This document shows, one piece after another, positions 42,696 through 51,634 of a stretch of 59,466 nt of DNA. This stretch comes from Pedosphaera sp. (GTDB lineage: Bacteria; Verrucomicrobiota; Verrucomicrobiia; Limisphaerales; JADLHS01). Every line of letters starts with the position of its first letter. The stretch's first letter is position 1. Location: the NCBI GenBank assembly GCA_009695195.1, contig SIBJ01000017.1, forward strand, positions 1 to 59,466, in the 5' to 3' direction. The position numbers and the translations under genes are program-made. The notes under the pieces are model-generated. The model was not told where the DNA came from and did no database searches. It worked only from the letters and a program-made list of their open reading frames with translations.

Positions 42696-43910
42696 ATGGC
42701 AACACTGAAGCCTTTCGCCGCCTTGCGGCCAAAACCGGAACTCGCGGCGCAAATCTGTGAGCTGCCTTACGATGTGATGTCGTCGGACGAGGCGCGTCAG
42801 ATGGCCGCCGGCAACCCGCTCAGCTTTTTGCGCGTCAGCAAGCCGGAGATTGATCTGCCGCCCGCGCCGGACGTTCACGCGCCGGAGGTTTATGCCAAAG
42901 GGCGGGAGAACTTTCAGAAGCTTATCGCTCACGGCGCGCTCAAACAGGATGCGCAGCCGTGCTTCTACCTTTACCGGCAGATCATGGGCGCGCACGCGCA
43001 AGTGGGGCTCGTCGCCGCCGCGAGTTGTGAGGAATATTTGAGCGGCATCATCAAGAAGCACGAGTTCACGCGGCCCGACAAGGAAGATGACCGGGTGCGG
43101 CACATCGAGACACTGAACTCGCAAACCGGCCCGGTGTTCCTGACATATCGCGCGACGACGGCGATGGATGAGTTCGTGGCGAAGAAGATCACCGAGACCC
43201 CGGCGGTTGATTTCACCGCGAAGGACGGCGTGCGCCACACAGCGTGGACCGTCGGCGATGCGGCGGGCATCCAGTTTATCGCGGACCAGTTCGCGAAGAT
43301 TCCGTTTCTCTACATCGCGGACGGACACCATCGCAGCGCGGCGGCGGCGCGCGTGTTCCAGTCGCGCCGGGGCGCGGGTCACAGCGGCGGCTTCCTCACC
43401 GTCACGTTCCCCCACAACCAGATGCAGATTCTGCCCTACAACCGCGTGCTGAAAGACCTGAACGGTTTGACCGCCGGGCAGTTGCTGCAAAAGCTCGACG
43501 CAGTTTTCATCGTCAACCCGAACGGCTCTGCCAAGCCCGCGCGCAAACATGAACTCGGCTTGTTCCTCGCCGGCAAATGGCACACGTTGCATTTCCGTCC
43601 GCAGTTTGCGGCCACGAGCGATCCCATCGAGAAACTCGACGTGACGTTGCTCCAGAAATACGTGCTCGATCCGATCTTCGGCGTGGACGACCCGCGCACG
43701 AGCAAACGGGTCAATTTTGTCGGCGGCATCCGCGGCACGGCGGAGTTGGAGAAGCTCGTGAACGCCGGCGATTACGCCTGCGCCTTCAGCATGTTCGCGA
43801 CGAGCATCGAGGATTTGATGACCATCGCCGACGCCGGCGGCATCATGCCGCCCAAGAGCACCTGGTTCGAGCCGAAGCTCCGTGATGCGATGTTCTGCCA
43901 CGTGATTTAG
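42696..43910 (+). CDS. DUF1015-family protein
   Basis: The 404 residues start MATLKPFAALRPKPELAAQICELPYDVM and contain DRVRHIETLN, YIADGHHRSAAAARV and YNRVLKDLNGL, all DUF1015 landmarks. The HHRSAAA motif resembles ParB/Srx-type nucleotide-binding sites, but the reaction is not established to my knowledge. The ATG at 42696 fits the family start. Confidence 0.88.
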   Translation: MATLKPFAALRPKPELAAQICELPYDVMSSDEARQMAAGNPLSFLRVSKPEIDLPPAPDVHAPEVYAKGRENFQKLIAHGALKQDAQPCFYLYRQIMGAHAQVGLVAAASCEEYLSGIIKKHEFTRPDKEDDRVRHIETLNSQTGPVFLTYRATTAMDEFVAKKITETPAVDFTAKDGVRHTAWTVGDAAGIQFIADQFAKIPFLYIADGHHRSAAAARVFQSRRGAGHSGGFLTVTFPHNQMQILPYNRVLKDLNGLTAGQLLQKLDAVFIVNPNGSAKPARKHELGLFLAGKWHTLHFRPQFAATSDPIEKLDVTLLQKYVLDPIFGVDDPRTSKRVNFVGGIRGTAELEKLVNAGDYACAFSMFATSIEDLMTIADAGGIMPPKSTWFEPKLRDAMFCHVI

Positions 43911-44040
43911 TGGCGCAGACGTCTCCGTCTGCGACCGTCCCTCCGGCCGTCTCGGCTGGTGAATCAATCTCAAGTGCGCGCTACAGCACCGGCAACCGAG
44001 ACGATCGCCGGGACTACGGCAGCCCGGACGTCTGCCCCAC
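43909..44040. repeat. Nested inverted repeat between convergent genes
   Basis: The outer arms GTGGCGCAGACGTC and GACGTCTGCCCCAC enclose a perfect hairpin CGCAGACG-tctc-CGTCTGCG (43915-43934) and a further pair CGTCTCGG/CCGAGACG. It covers the last codons of the PEP-CTERM gene (GQTSGLP) and begins at the DUF1015 stop. Confidence 0.75.
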
Positions 44041-46668
44041 TACTCTTCGCCGTAGCCACCGCTGCACTGCAAACACCACCAACCCAATTCCCATCAACGC
44101 CCACGTTCCCGGCTCCGGCACGCTCGGAACGGTGCTTGCATCGGCGGGCGTCAGGCCGTGCTGGGCAAACTGCTGCAGGGTTTCCAGCACCACCGCTCCG
44201 CTCACGGGAGTGACGAGTTGTTCGCGGGCGGCAAGTTTGGCGGCTTCATCCGTCCGGCGCGCTTTCGTCAACCGCCGCACTTCGTCCCGCGCCCAAAGCC
44301 GTTCGACGTGTTTGCTCGCGGAGGCGGCGGATGCGCTGCCGGGGTCGGGTTTGATTTTTTCGCGAACGAATTGCCAGCGCTCCGTTGTGCCGACCAGTTG
44401 GGCGGTCAGGTTGGCGAGGTCCGTGCGCAAAGCGCCACCGCGCGGCACGTGTTCCACGGGCAGACCATCGAGTTTCTCGACCACGCGATCCGGGCCCGTG
44501 GTGACTTGCAATTCAAAGAACCGCGGCGGTGCGGCGGTGCGTTCAAAGCGTTGACGCAACCCATCGCCGCTGGATAACAAAACTGCCTGCGGCGCGTGAA
44601 TCCAGATCAACACGCCGTTCCCGCTGGCTGCGGCAAGGTCCCACGCCGCTTCGAGCGCGGGCAAATTGTCCTGGCCGCCGCCGAACTGCGCCCGCCGCAG
44701 GCCGCGTCGCAACTCCTCCGCAGCCACCTTCGAGAATTTCTGCGCCGGCAAGAGCACCGTCACGTCCTCTTTTTCCGCCAGCACCGCCGCGATTTCCATC
44801 TCCGGCGGAAGTTCGGAAAGGCCTGCGACCAACTCGGCAAGGTGTGACTTCAAGCCTGCGGAACCATCGAAAACGAACACCAGCCGGCCGGGAGGCTGGG
44901 CGGCCACGGCGCGGATTGTTTGGCGAATCGCATTCCCTTCGGCGTCGGGCAGCGCGAGGACGGTTTCCACCGCGGCGGGGCGCTGAACGATGACCGGAGC
45001 CAGCCCATTCGCGAAGCTCGCTTCGGATACACCGAGCCGGATCGCAAATTGATTGCTGGTTGAGTGCGATGCGGTGGCGGATTTGTCGGCGCAAGTCAAT
45101 GGCATCGGCGATTCAATCCATAGCGAGTGTTTGAACTCCTCCCCCACGCGGAAATTGCGTTCGAGAAAGCGCGGCCAGAGAAAGCGCCCGCGATCCGGGG
45201 CGTCGAGGGCCAGCGGCGCCGTGATGCCGAGGCGAATCTTCATGACACCACCGTTCGCCGGAACAGGGAAGCATTGCATCAACACGCGATCCGGCCCGCA
45301 GGTCGTCACCAGCACGGGATCCCGCCTGCGCACCACCGCCACCTCTTGATAAGCCTGACGCACTTGCGCGCGCCCACCGAACGCGGCTTCGCGTTCTTCG
45401 CCGTTGATCCACAGCGTCAGGCGCGAAACCACCGCACCCGGCGGCAACGCGATCTGCGCCCGCGCCTCGCGCTGCTGCGTCGAGACGTTCTTGAATTCCA
45501 TCGTCCATTCGCAGTATGCCAGCGCGGCGTTGGGTTCCGTGATCGCGTCCATCCGCGAGCTGGACAACGAAAGCCCCTTCACGCGTCCGGCCACGGCTTC
45601 TCCGCCGAGTGCGTCGTCCCAGGTGAATTCGTTTTCCAGTTCGGTCCAGCGCCCCAACCGCGCATAAAGCGATGGCGGCGGCACGGAGTTGAAAGGTCGG
45701 CCGGTCACCCGATAGTAAACGTCCCGCGCTTCCTCGGAGTTCACCCGCTTGCTTCCGCTGGCCAGCTCCGCCACCAGATCAAAACGCGGCTCGCCGCGCC
45801 AGGTTTGGTAACAGGCGCGCAGCAGCATTTCCTCATCCCCAAACCATCGCAATACCCTGAGGCCGTGCGCGCGGGTTGAACTTTCCTCCGCCGTAGCAAG
45901 TGCTAGCCCGTAGTGCGTGAGCGCGGTGGGCAATTGCAGCACTGCCAGCAGGCCGAGCCCCGCCGCGAAACCGCCCAGCGCTCCGGGGAAGCGCTTACAC
46001 TCAGTTCGTTTGCGGTAAACGGCGCGCAGCCACGGGGTCGCCGCAACCGACAGCAGCGGCGTCAAGGGGATCAGCCCCAGCCCGTAGAAGATCATACCGA
46101 TGCCGGCGATCGGTGTGAACGGTAGGTAAAGCGCCGCGTAATAAACGGCGATGCCCAGAGCCGCACCGTTGAGCCAGCCCAGCAGTCGCGCGTGACGCGC
46201 ATTTTTCCGCCGCGCGGCCCGCCAGACGAGGAAGTTTGCCACCGGTACGAGCGCCACCAGCGCCACGTGCAGCCAGCTCGGCATCGGGTCAAAGAGGATG
46301 CCAGCGGACATGCTGGTGAAGAGTTCGAACAACAACGTGATGACGGGCAACACCACGCCGAAGAAGAGCGAAGGAATTCCCGGGCGCACCTTCTCCTTCT
46401 TCGGTCTCTCCGCGGGCGATGGAAGGGAGCGATTGCTGATCGCCGGCGTTTCTCCCGCCACATTTGGCTCGCCAACCCGCGCCAGAATCCGGCGCACGTC
46501 CTCCTCGGTCACGATGGAGAGTTTTGCGTTGGCTACTTCTTCGTCCACGTGCCGGCGCAGGTCCTCGATGACCTCGTTTGCGTCCGCGCCGGTTCCGGCC
46601 AGCGCTGTGCGCGACCTCGCGCAGTAATCCTCCAGTGCCCGGCGGGCGGTTTCAGTCCATTCGCTCAT
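44014..46668 (-). CDS. HAAS/VIT-domain membrane protein with PEP-CTERM anchor
   Basis: Residues about 1-70 are a HAAS-like helical domain (ALEDYCARSRTALAG, DLRRHVDEEVANAK), typical of proteins encoded beside PadR regulators. Several membrane segments follow (about 100-270), then a VIT-like domain (about 385-500) and a VWA-like part (about 580-700). The C-terminus is a PEP-CTERM sorting signal: VPEPGTWALMGIGLVVF and RWLRRR. The seven residues after the Arg cluster (VVGQTSGLP) come from a repeat. An exosortase elsewhere should process it. It starts at the end of the padR-like gene. Confidence 0.82.
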   Translation of the reverse strand: MSEWTETARRALEDYCARSRTALAGTGADANEVIEDLRRHVDEEVANAKLSIVTEEDVRRILARVGEPNVAGETPAISNRSLPSPAERPKKEKVRPGIPSLFFGVVLPVITLLFELFTSMSAGILFDPMPSWLHVALVALVPVANFLVWRAARRKNARHARLLGWLNGAALGIAVYYAALYLPFTPIAGIGMIFYGLGLIPLTPLLSVAATPWLRAVYRKRTECKRFPGALGGFAAGLGLLAVLQLPTALTHYGLALATAEESSTRAHGLRVLRWFGDEEMLLRACYQTWRGEPRFDLVAELASGSKRVNSEEARDVYYRVTGRPFNSVPPPSLYARLGRWTELENEFTWDDALGGEAVAGRVKGLSLSSSRMDAITEPNAALAYCEWTMEFKNVSTQQREARAQIALPPGAVVSRLTLWINGEEREAAFGGRAQVRQAYQEVAVVRRRDPVLVTTCGPDRVLMQCFPVPANGGVMKIRLGITAPLALDAPDRGRFLWPRFLERNFRVGEEFKHSLWIESPMPLTCADKSATASHSTSNQFAIRLGVSEASFANGLAPVIVQRPAAVETVLALPDAEGNAIRQTIRAVAAQPPGRLVFVFDGSAGLKSHLAELVAGLSELPPEMEIAAVLAEKEDVTVLLPAQKFSKVAAEELRRGLRRAQFGGGQDNLPALEAAWDLAAASGNGVLIWIHAPQAVLLSSGDGLRQRFERTAAPPRFFELQVTTGPDRVVEKLDGLPVEHVPRGGALRTDLANLTAQLVGTTERWQFVREKIKPDPGSASAASASKHVERLWARDEVRRLTKARRTDEAAKLAAREQLVTPVSGAVVLETLQQFAQHGLTPADASTVPSVPEPGTWALMGIGLVVFAVQRWLRRRVVGQTSGLP

Positions 46669-46669
46669 G

Positions 46670-47011
46670 CTACGCTCCTTTTCTTCGCATCAAGGCCACG
46701 CTGCGATTCAACTCCGCGAGGTGGTCGTTCATGGTGTTCATGATTTTTCTGCCCTCCTTGCTCAACGAGTAATATTTCCGCGCCGGCCCCGCCGACGATT
46801 CCTCCAGCCGTGAGGTGATCAGTCCCGCTACGCGCAGCCGCGACAGCAGCGGATAAATCGTGCCCTCGGTCACGCCCAGCCCCGGAATCTCCACCAGCGT
46901 TTTCACGAGGTCGTAACCGTAGCGCTCCTCGCCCGCGAGCGCGTTGAGGATGCACAGCTCCAGCACGCCCTTGCGCACCTGCACCGTCCAGTTGTCGAAG
47001 AAGTCGTCCAT
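46670..47011 (-). CDS. PadR-family transcriptional regulator
   Basis: From the ATG at 47011 the protein reads MDDFFDNWTVQVRKGVLELCILNAL, then GYDLVKTLVEIPGLGVTEGTIYPLLSRL, the PadR winged helix. It is adjacent to the HAAS-domain gene, the usual PadR partner, so the two probably form an autoregulated unit. The frame is open to 47176, but that part is read through a heptamer element. Confidence 0.9.
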   Translation of the reverse strand: MDDFFDNWTVQVRKGVLELCILNALAGEERYGYDLVKTLVEIPGLGVTEGTIYPLLSRLRVAGLITSRLEESSAGPARKYYSLSKEGRKIMNTMNDHLAELNRSVALMRRKGA

Positions 47012-47029
47012 TACTACGTTAAGCCAGCT

Positions 47030-47055
47030 ACCTTGCATGGCATAGTAGCAAGGCG
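47030..47055. promoter_or_regulatory. Possible PadR operator
   Basis: CTACCTTGC and GTAGCAAGG form an imperfect inverted repeat about 20-45 bases before the PadR start. Autoregulation is usual in the family; the site itself is inference. Confidence 0.3.
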
Positions 47056-47120
47056 GCAAAATGTCAAGCCGGAGTTTTGGGAAGTTCTCCGTGCGGGCGT
47101 GCGGGCGGGTAGATGCTGTT

Positions 47121-47191
47121 CGTGAAACGTGAGGCGTGGAATGTGGACCGAGGAGCGAAATCATTTCACGTTTCACGCCTCACGTTTCATG
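47121..47191. repeat. Small element with facing heptamer arrays
   Basis: Left: CGTGAAA, CGTGAGG, CGTGGAA, TGTGGAC (47121-47148). Right: TTTCACG, TTTCACG, CCTCACG, TTTCATG (47164-47191). It lies between the PadR gene and the GH92 stop. Confidence 0.85.
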
Positions 47192-47204
47192 AACGAAACA
47201 TTCC

Positions 47205-49604
47205 TTAACGCTTCGGCGGTTCCGCCCCCATCTCAAACCGCAACACTCCACCCGCCTCGATCTCGGCGTGTTTGATCCACGAGCGATCTAACGGAGTGTC
47301 GTTCAGCCAGACTTTTTTCACATACGGATGATCCGCCGCGTGGTTCTCGGCGATGATGATGAGCGGTTTGCCTTTCAGTTTCACTTCCACCTTCTCGAAC
47401 AACGGCGCGCCGAGTTGATACTTGTCGGAGCCGGCCACCGGATAAAGTCCCAGCGCGCTGAAGACGTACCAGGCCGAGATCGTGCCGCCGTCGTCGTTGC
47501 CGTCCAGGCCGTCGTAGGTGTCGCCATACTTGTGGTCCAGGATCCAGCGCGACCACTTTTGGGTGAGGTCCGGCCGGCCGGCTTCGTTGAAAAGATAGGC
47601 GGCGTGGATGTCCGGCTGGTTCCCGTGCCAGTAGTAAGAGCCGGGACTCCACGCGCCCGTCGTCGGATCGGACTTCGCGAAGAAGTCATTCAGTTCGGCG
47701 ACGAAGTATTCGCGGTTCGTGAACAACGAAATCATTCCCGATGCATCGAACGGCGCGGCCCAGCGCCATTGCAGCGCGCTGCCTTCGACGTAGTCCTTGG
47801 TGAACTCGCCTTTGCGGTCGAAATAGGTCAAGAGCCGCGGCTTGAACGGCTCGAAGAATTTCCCCCGCGCATCGCGCGGTTGGAAATACTGCGTGGCCGG
47901 ATTCCAGAGGTTGCGATAAAACTGCGAGTGCTGTCGGAACATCGCCGCATCATTGGTGTGACCAAGAGATTCCGCGAGCGCGGCGATGGCCGAGTCGGCC
48001 CAACCGAAATCCATTGTGCGTGAAACGCTTTTCCGCGCCGGCCCGGACGGGCAGTAGCCGTATTTCAAATAGTCCTCCACGCCTTCGCGTCCCGAAAATG
48101 CCGAACCGGGCGGCGTGGACGCCAGCGCCGTGCGCCGCATCGCTTGATAGGCTTTTTCAACGTCGAAGTCCCGGATGCCCTTGAGATATGCCTCCGCGAT
48201 CACGATGTCCGCGGGCGTGCCGAGCATGGAATTTGAGTAGCCGTGGCCCGAGGGCCAGCGCGGCAGCCAGCCGCCTTGTTCCAGCATTTTCACGAGCGAC
48301 ATCACCATGTCGCGCTGATCTTTTGGCGTAAGCAAAGTGTAGAGCGGATGCGTGGTGCGAAACGTGTCCCACAGCGAAAGGTCGGTGAAGTATTGGAAGC
48401 CGTCGGCTTTGTGAACCTGCCGGTCGAAGCCGAGGTAATCACCGTTCACGTCGTTGAAGAGCGTAGGCATCTGGAACACGCGAAACAGCGCGGTGTAAAA
48501 AATCGTCCGCCGCTTTTCCGTGCCACCCTGAATCTTCACGAGCGACAACTTGTCCTCCCAGGCCTGCTGCGCCTCCGCCACGACCTGATCGAAACTTTTG
48601 GCGGTCGCTTCCGCTTCAAGATTCGCGCGCGCGTTGGCAATGCTGACATGGGAAATGGCCAGCTTGAGCGTGACGACCGTCGGCCGATTGGCGACCGAAA
48701 AACTCAGATCCGCGCCGACGCGATCACCCTCCGCCGCCGGTTGGTTCGCGGAAAGCGTGTCTCCGCTCCAGGTGCCGAAGGTGGCGAAGGGTTGATCAAA
48801 CCGCGCGACGAAATAAACTTTGAGCCCGCCATAACGCGCGGCAAAAGTTCCGAACGTGCGAATCGAGCCTTCGATTTCTTTCGCGTCTGGTAGCACCCGC
48901 ACCGTTCCCTCTTTGCTCCGCTTGCCGCCCAATGCGTTCGCCACGTCGAGGAAGAGGTGCGGCGTTTTTTCTTTGCCGAACGTGTAGCGATGTAATCCCA
49001 CGCGCGCGGTCGCGGTGAACTCGGCCAGCGTTCCGAGTTCGGGCAGGTTCACCGCGTAGTAACCGGGCGAGGCGATTTCTTCGCTGTGAGAAAATTTCGT
49101 GGTCTGGCCCTTGCGGAATTGTTTCAGGTCAATCGCCGCCAGCGCCGGCACGACCAGAAAATGGCCGCCGTCAGTCGCGCCCGTGCCATTCAGCCGCGTG
49201 TGGCTGAACCCGAGCAATAGATCGTCGCCGTAGTAGTAGCCGGAAGTGTTCAGCGCCCGTTTGCGAATCAGCATGGACGAAGTCTCGGGGCCGAGCCGCA
49301 CCGTTCCCAGCGGCACCATCGCGCCGGGGAAATTATTTCCGCAAACCCACGGGTAGCCGCCCGTGCCGATGAAAGGGTTCACCCAACGGCCGAGTTCACC
49401 GGGCTGAACCTTCGTCGGCAACTTCCCCGGTTTCGCGCTGACGATCCGGTGGTGTTTGAAAACCAGCGCGCCGACGAACGCCGCGCACGAGAGGACAACA
49501 ACCAGGATCAAAACCAGCGCGCGCTTCAGCCACCGTTTCCAGCGCGGGCTCCGCGCGGGCTCGTGCGGGCGGCACGCCGGATTCTCCGGGTTGTCGCGGG
49601 TCAT
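47205..49604 (-). CDS. Glycoside hydrolase family 92 (alpha-mannosidase type)
   Basis: After one membrane segment (about residues 27-49) the protein shows VNPFIGTGGYPWVCGNNFPGAMVPLG, LLGFSHTRLNGTGATDGG, SLWDTFRTTHPLYTLL and NDDGGTISAWYVFSALGLYPVAG, all GH92 signatures. The family are calcium-dependent exo-alpha-mannosidases acting on mannans or N-glycans. The N-terminal anchor suggests a periplasmic, membrane-bound enzyme. It is transcribed away from the cation efflux gene. Confidence 0.92.
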   Translation of the reverse strand: MTRDNPENPACRPHEPARSPRWKRWLKRALVLILVVVLSCAAFVGALVFKHHRIVSAKPGKLPTKVQPGELGRWVNPFIGTGGYPWVCGNNFPGAMVPLGTVRLGPETSSMLIRKRALNTSGYYYGDDLLLGFSHTRLNGTGATDGGHFLVVPALAAIDLKQFRKGQTTKFSHSEEIASPGYYAVNLPELGTLAEFTATARVGLHRYTFGKEKTPHLFLDVANALGGKRSKEGTVRVLPDAKEIEGSIRTFGTFAARYGGLKVYFVARFDQPFATFGTWSGDTLSANQPAAEGDRVGADLSFSVANRPTVVTLKLAISHVSIANARANLEAEATAKSFDQVVAEAQQAWEDKLSLVKIQGGTEKRRTIFYTALFRVFQMPTLFNDVNGDYLGFDRQVHKADGFQYFTDLSLWDTFRTTHPLYTLLTPKDQRDMVMSLVKMLEQGGWLPRWPSGHGYSNSMLGTPADIVIAEAYLKGIRDFDVEKAYQAMRRTALASTPPGSAFSGREGVEDYLKYGYCPSGPARKSVSRTMDFGWADSAIAALAESLGHTNDAAMFRQHSQFYRNLWNPATQYFQPRDARGKFFEPFKPRLLTYFDRKGEFTKDYVEGSALQWRWAAPFDASGMISLFTNREYFVAELNDFFAKSDPTTGAWSPGSYYWHGNQPDIHAAYLFNEAGRPDLTQKWSRWILDHKYGDTYDGLDGNDDGGTISAWYVFSALGLYPVAGSDKYQLGAPLFEKVEVKLKGKPLIIIAENHAADHPYVKKVWLNDTPLDRSWIKHAEIEAGGVLRFEMGAEPPKR

Positions 49605-49726
49605 GGTGGGGCTTGATGTAAACGATGGCCGGTGCTTTGCAAACCACTAATCCATTCGGGCGCGGGGCGATGCGCACGTCGAGCGGGCTTGGCGAACCGC
49701 CTTCGTTCGTGTCTAATCCGTTCGAC

Positions 49727-50650
49727 GTGAACCGCCCTTCACTAACCCGCTTCGCGTGGCTGACCATCACCGCCGCACTGTTGACGATGGCGCTCAAGAC
49801 GGCGGCTTATCTCATCACCGGCTCGGTCGGGTTGCTGTCGGACGCCGTCGAATCGCTCGTCAATCTCGTCGGCGGCATCATGGCGCTGGCGATGTTGAAA
49901 ATCGCCGAGCGCCCGGCCGACGAAGACCACGCCTACGGCCACAGCAAGGCGGAATATTTTTCCAGCGGGGTCGAGGGCGGATTGATTCTCGTCGCGGCGC
50001 TGGGCATCGGTGTCGCCGCCGTGCCCCGGCTCATCACGCCCAAACCGCTCGAAGCCGTCGGGCTGGGCGTGCTCGTGTCCGCGGCGGCGGCGATCGTAAA
50101 TCTGCTCGTCGCCCTCTTGCTGTTGCGCGTTAGCCGCAAACATAATTCCATCACGCTCGAAGCCAACGCGCATCACCTGCTCACGGACGTGTGGACGTCC
50201 GTCGGCGTGCTCGTGGCCATCGGGTTGGTGGCGTGGACGAAATGGAACTGGCTGGATCCCGTCGTCGCGCTGCTCGTGGCGGCGAACATCGTGTGGACGG
50301 GCGTGCGCATCGTGCGCCGCTCCATCGGCGGGCTGATGGACGTGTCACTCTCCGCCGAAGACATGGCGACCGTGCGGAAAGTTTTGCAAACCCACGAACA
50401 GGAGGGGATTCAATTTCACGCGCTGCGCTCGCGGCAGGCCGGCGCGCGGAAATTTATTTCCACGCACGTCCTCGTGCCCGGCGACTGGACGGTGCAACAC
50501 GGCCACGAGCTGCTCGACAAAATTGAAGCCGACATCCGCCGCGCGTTGCCGGACGCCGTCGTCTTCACGCACCTCGAATCACTCGACGATCCGGCGTCGT
50601 GGGCCGATGAACACTTCGAAGCCGGCGAGAAAACCAAGACGCCGCCGTGA
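49727..50650 (+). CDS. Cation diffusion facilitator (CDF) family efflux protein
   Basis: Six membrane segments with LLSDAVESLVNLVGG and HAYGHSKAEYFSS in segments 2-3, and ANAHHLLTDVWTSVGVL in segment 5: the metal-site Asp and His residues of CDF zinc/iron/manganese exporters. The C-terminal cytoplasmic domain is present. The GTG at 49727 starts just before the first conserved residues; ATGs at 49625 and 49670 in the same frame are possible. Its end overlaps the next gene by four bases. Confidence 0.9.
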   Translation: MNRPSLTRFAWLTITAALLTMALKTAAYLITGSVGLLSDAVESLVNLVGGIMALAMLKIAERPADEDHAYGHSKAEYFSSGVEGGLILVAALGIGVAAVPRLITPKPLEAVGLGVLVSAAAAIVNLLVALLLLRVSRKHNSITLEANAHHLLTDVWTSVGVLVAIGLVAWTKWNWLDPVVALLVAANIVWTGVRIVRRSIGGLMDVSLSAEDMATVRKVLQTHEQEGIQFHALRSRQAGARKFISTHVLVPGDWTVQHGHELLDKIEADIRRALPDAVVFTHLESLDDPASWADEHFEAGEKTKTPP

Positions 50651-51633
50651 TCCACCAGACCCATTTCAAAGGTTGGGCCAAGCCGGGCCCGATTCCGCCC
50701 GGGCTTGGAGCGCCGAGCACCGCCTCGGCTCGACCCGGAAACCAGCAACTTGCCGAGACGGTGCTCGGCGCTCCGCTGGTCATCGAACCGCACGAAACGC
50801 TCGATGCCATCAGCGGACGCTTCCGCCTGTTTCAACTGCGCGACGGCCATCGCTTTTCCACCGACGATGTCCTCACGGCGTGGTATGGCACGAGTTGGTG
50901 TCCGACCGCGCGCACGGCGCTCGATCTCGGCAGCGGCATCGGCGCGGTGGGGATGATTTGCGCGTGGCGTTTGCCCGGCGCGCGCTTCGTCACCGTGGAG
51001 GCGCAGGCGGAAAGCGTCGCGCTGGCGAAAAAATCTGCGCGCTACAACGGCTTGACCGAGCGTTATGAAATCCGCCTCGGAGATTTTCGCGAAGCTGCGG
51101 AGCGCGGACAGCCGTGTCCGCGCGAACCCAGCGTTGCCGAGGAACTCGCGGACACGGCTGTCCGCGCTCCGGGGCAATGCGTCCTGCATCCCGATGAAAA
51201 ATTCGATTTGATCACCGGCAGTCCGCCGTATTTCCCGCTGGCTGCCGGTTTGAAAAGCGAGCATCCGCAAAAAGTCGCGTGCCGCTTCGAGGTGCGCGGA
51301 ACGATTGCCGACTATTGCAGCGCCGCCGCGAAACATCTCGCGCCCGGCGGTTTCTTTGCGTGCGTGTTTCAAATCGAACCCGCGCCTCAACTCGCCCGCG
51401 TCCAAACCGCCGCCAAAGCCGCTGGCCTCACCATCGTCCGCCAGCGCCCGGTGATCTTCCGCGAAGGCGAGCCGCCGCTGATCGGTTTGTTCGGCATGAT
51501 GCGCGCCGAAGATTTGCCTGAATGGTTTCGCGGCCAGACGTGGACCGAGCCGCCGCTCACCATCCGCACGCGCGAAGGGAAAATCCACCCGGAATATTCG
51601 GCGGTGAAACTGAGCTATGGCTTTTCGCCGTGA
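50647..51633 (+). CDS. TrmN6-like SAM-dependent methyltransferase with two hairpin insertions
   Basis: The core matches tRNA1(Val) A37-N6 methyltransferases: LDLGSGIGAVGMICAWRLP (SAM site), FDLITGSPPYFPL (NPPY-type catalytic motif with Ser for Asn) and IGLFGMMR. Two hairpin elements are read in frame: 50707-50774 near the N-terminus (LGAPSTASARPG to ETVLGAP) and 51099-51170 between FREAAE and CVLHPDEKFD (RGQPCPREPSVAEELADTAV). Both add residues at loop positions; the protein is longer than usual (328 residues). Confidence 0.85.
   Translation: MIHQTHFKGWAKPGPIPPGLGAPSTASARPGNQQLAETVLGAPLVIEPHETLDAISGRFRLFQLRDGHRFSTDDVLTAWYGTSWCPTARTALDLGSGIGAVGMICAWRLPGARFVTVEAQAESVALAKKSARYNGLTERYEIRLGDFREAAERGQPCPREPSVAEELADTAVRAPGQCVLHPDEKFDLITGSPPYFPLAAGLKSEHPQKVACRFEVRGTIADYCSAAAKHLAPGGFFACVFQIEPAPQLARVQTAAKAAGLTIVRQRPVIFREGEPPLIGLFGMMRAEDLPEWFRGQTWTEPPLTIRTREGKIHPEYSAVKLSYGFSP
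50707..50774. repeat. GGAGCGC-ended hairpin element in the methyltransferase gene, copy 1
   Basis: Arms 50707-50732 and 50751-50774 pair. The left arm matches the left arm of the element at 30328-30399 except one base, although the genes are unrelated. Confidence 0.88.
51099..51170. repeat. GGAGCGC-ended hairpin element in the methyltransferase gene, copy 2
   Basis: 24-base perfect arms GGAGCGCGGACAGCCGTGTC... and its complement. The ends are as in the other copies but the interior is different. The total of 72 bases equals the copy at 30328. Confidence 0.88.
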
Positions 51634-51634
51634 T

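Noticed and set aside
47012..47176. Upstream extension of the PadR gene
   Set aside because: It is read through a heptamer element; the PadR domain starts at MDDFFDNWTV.
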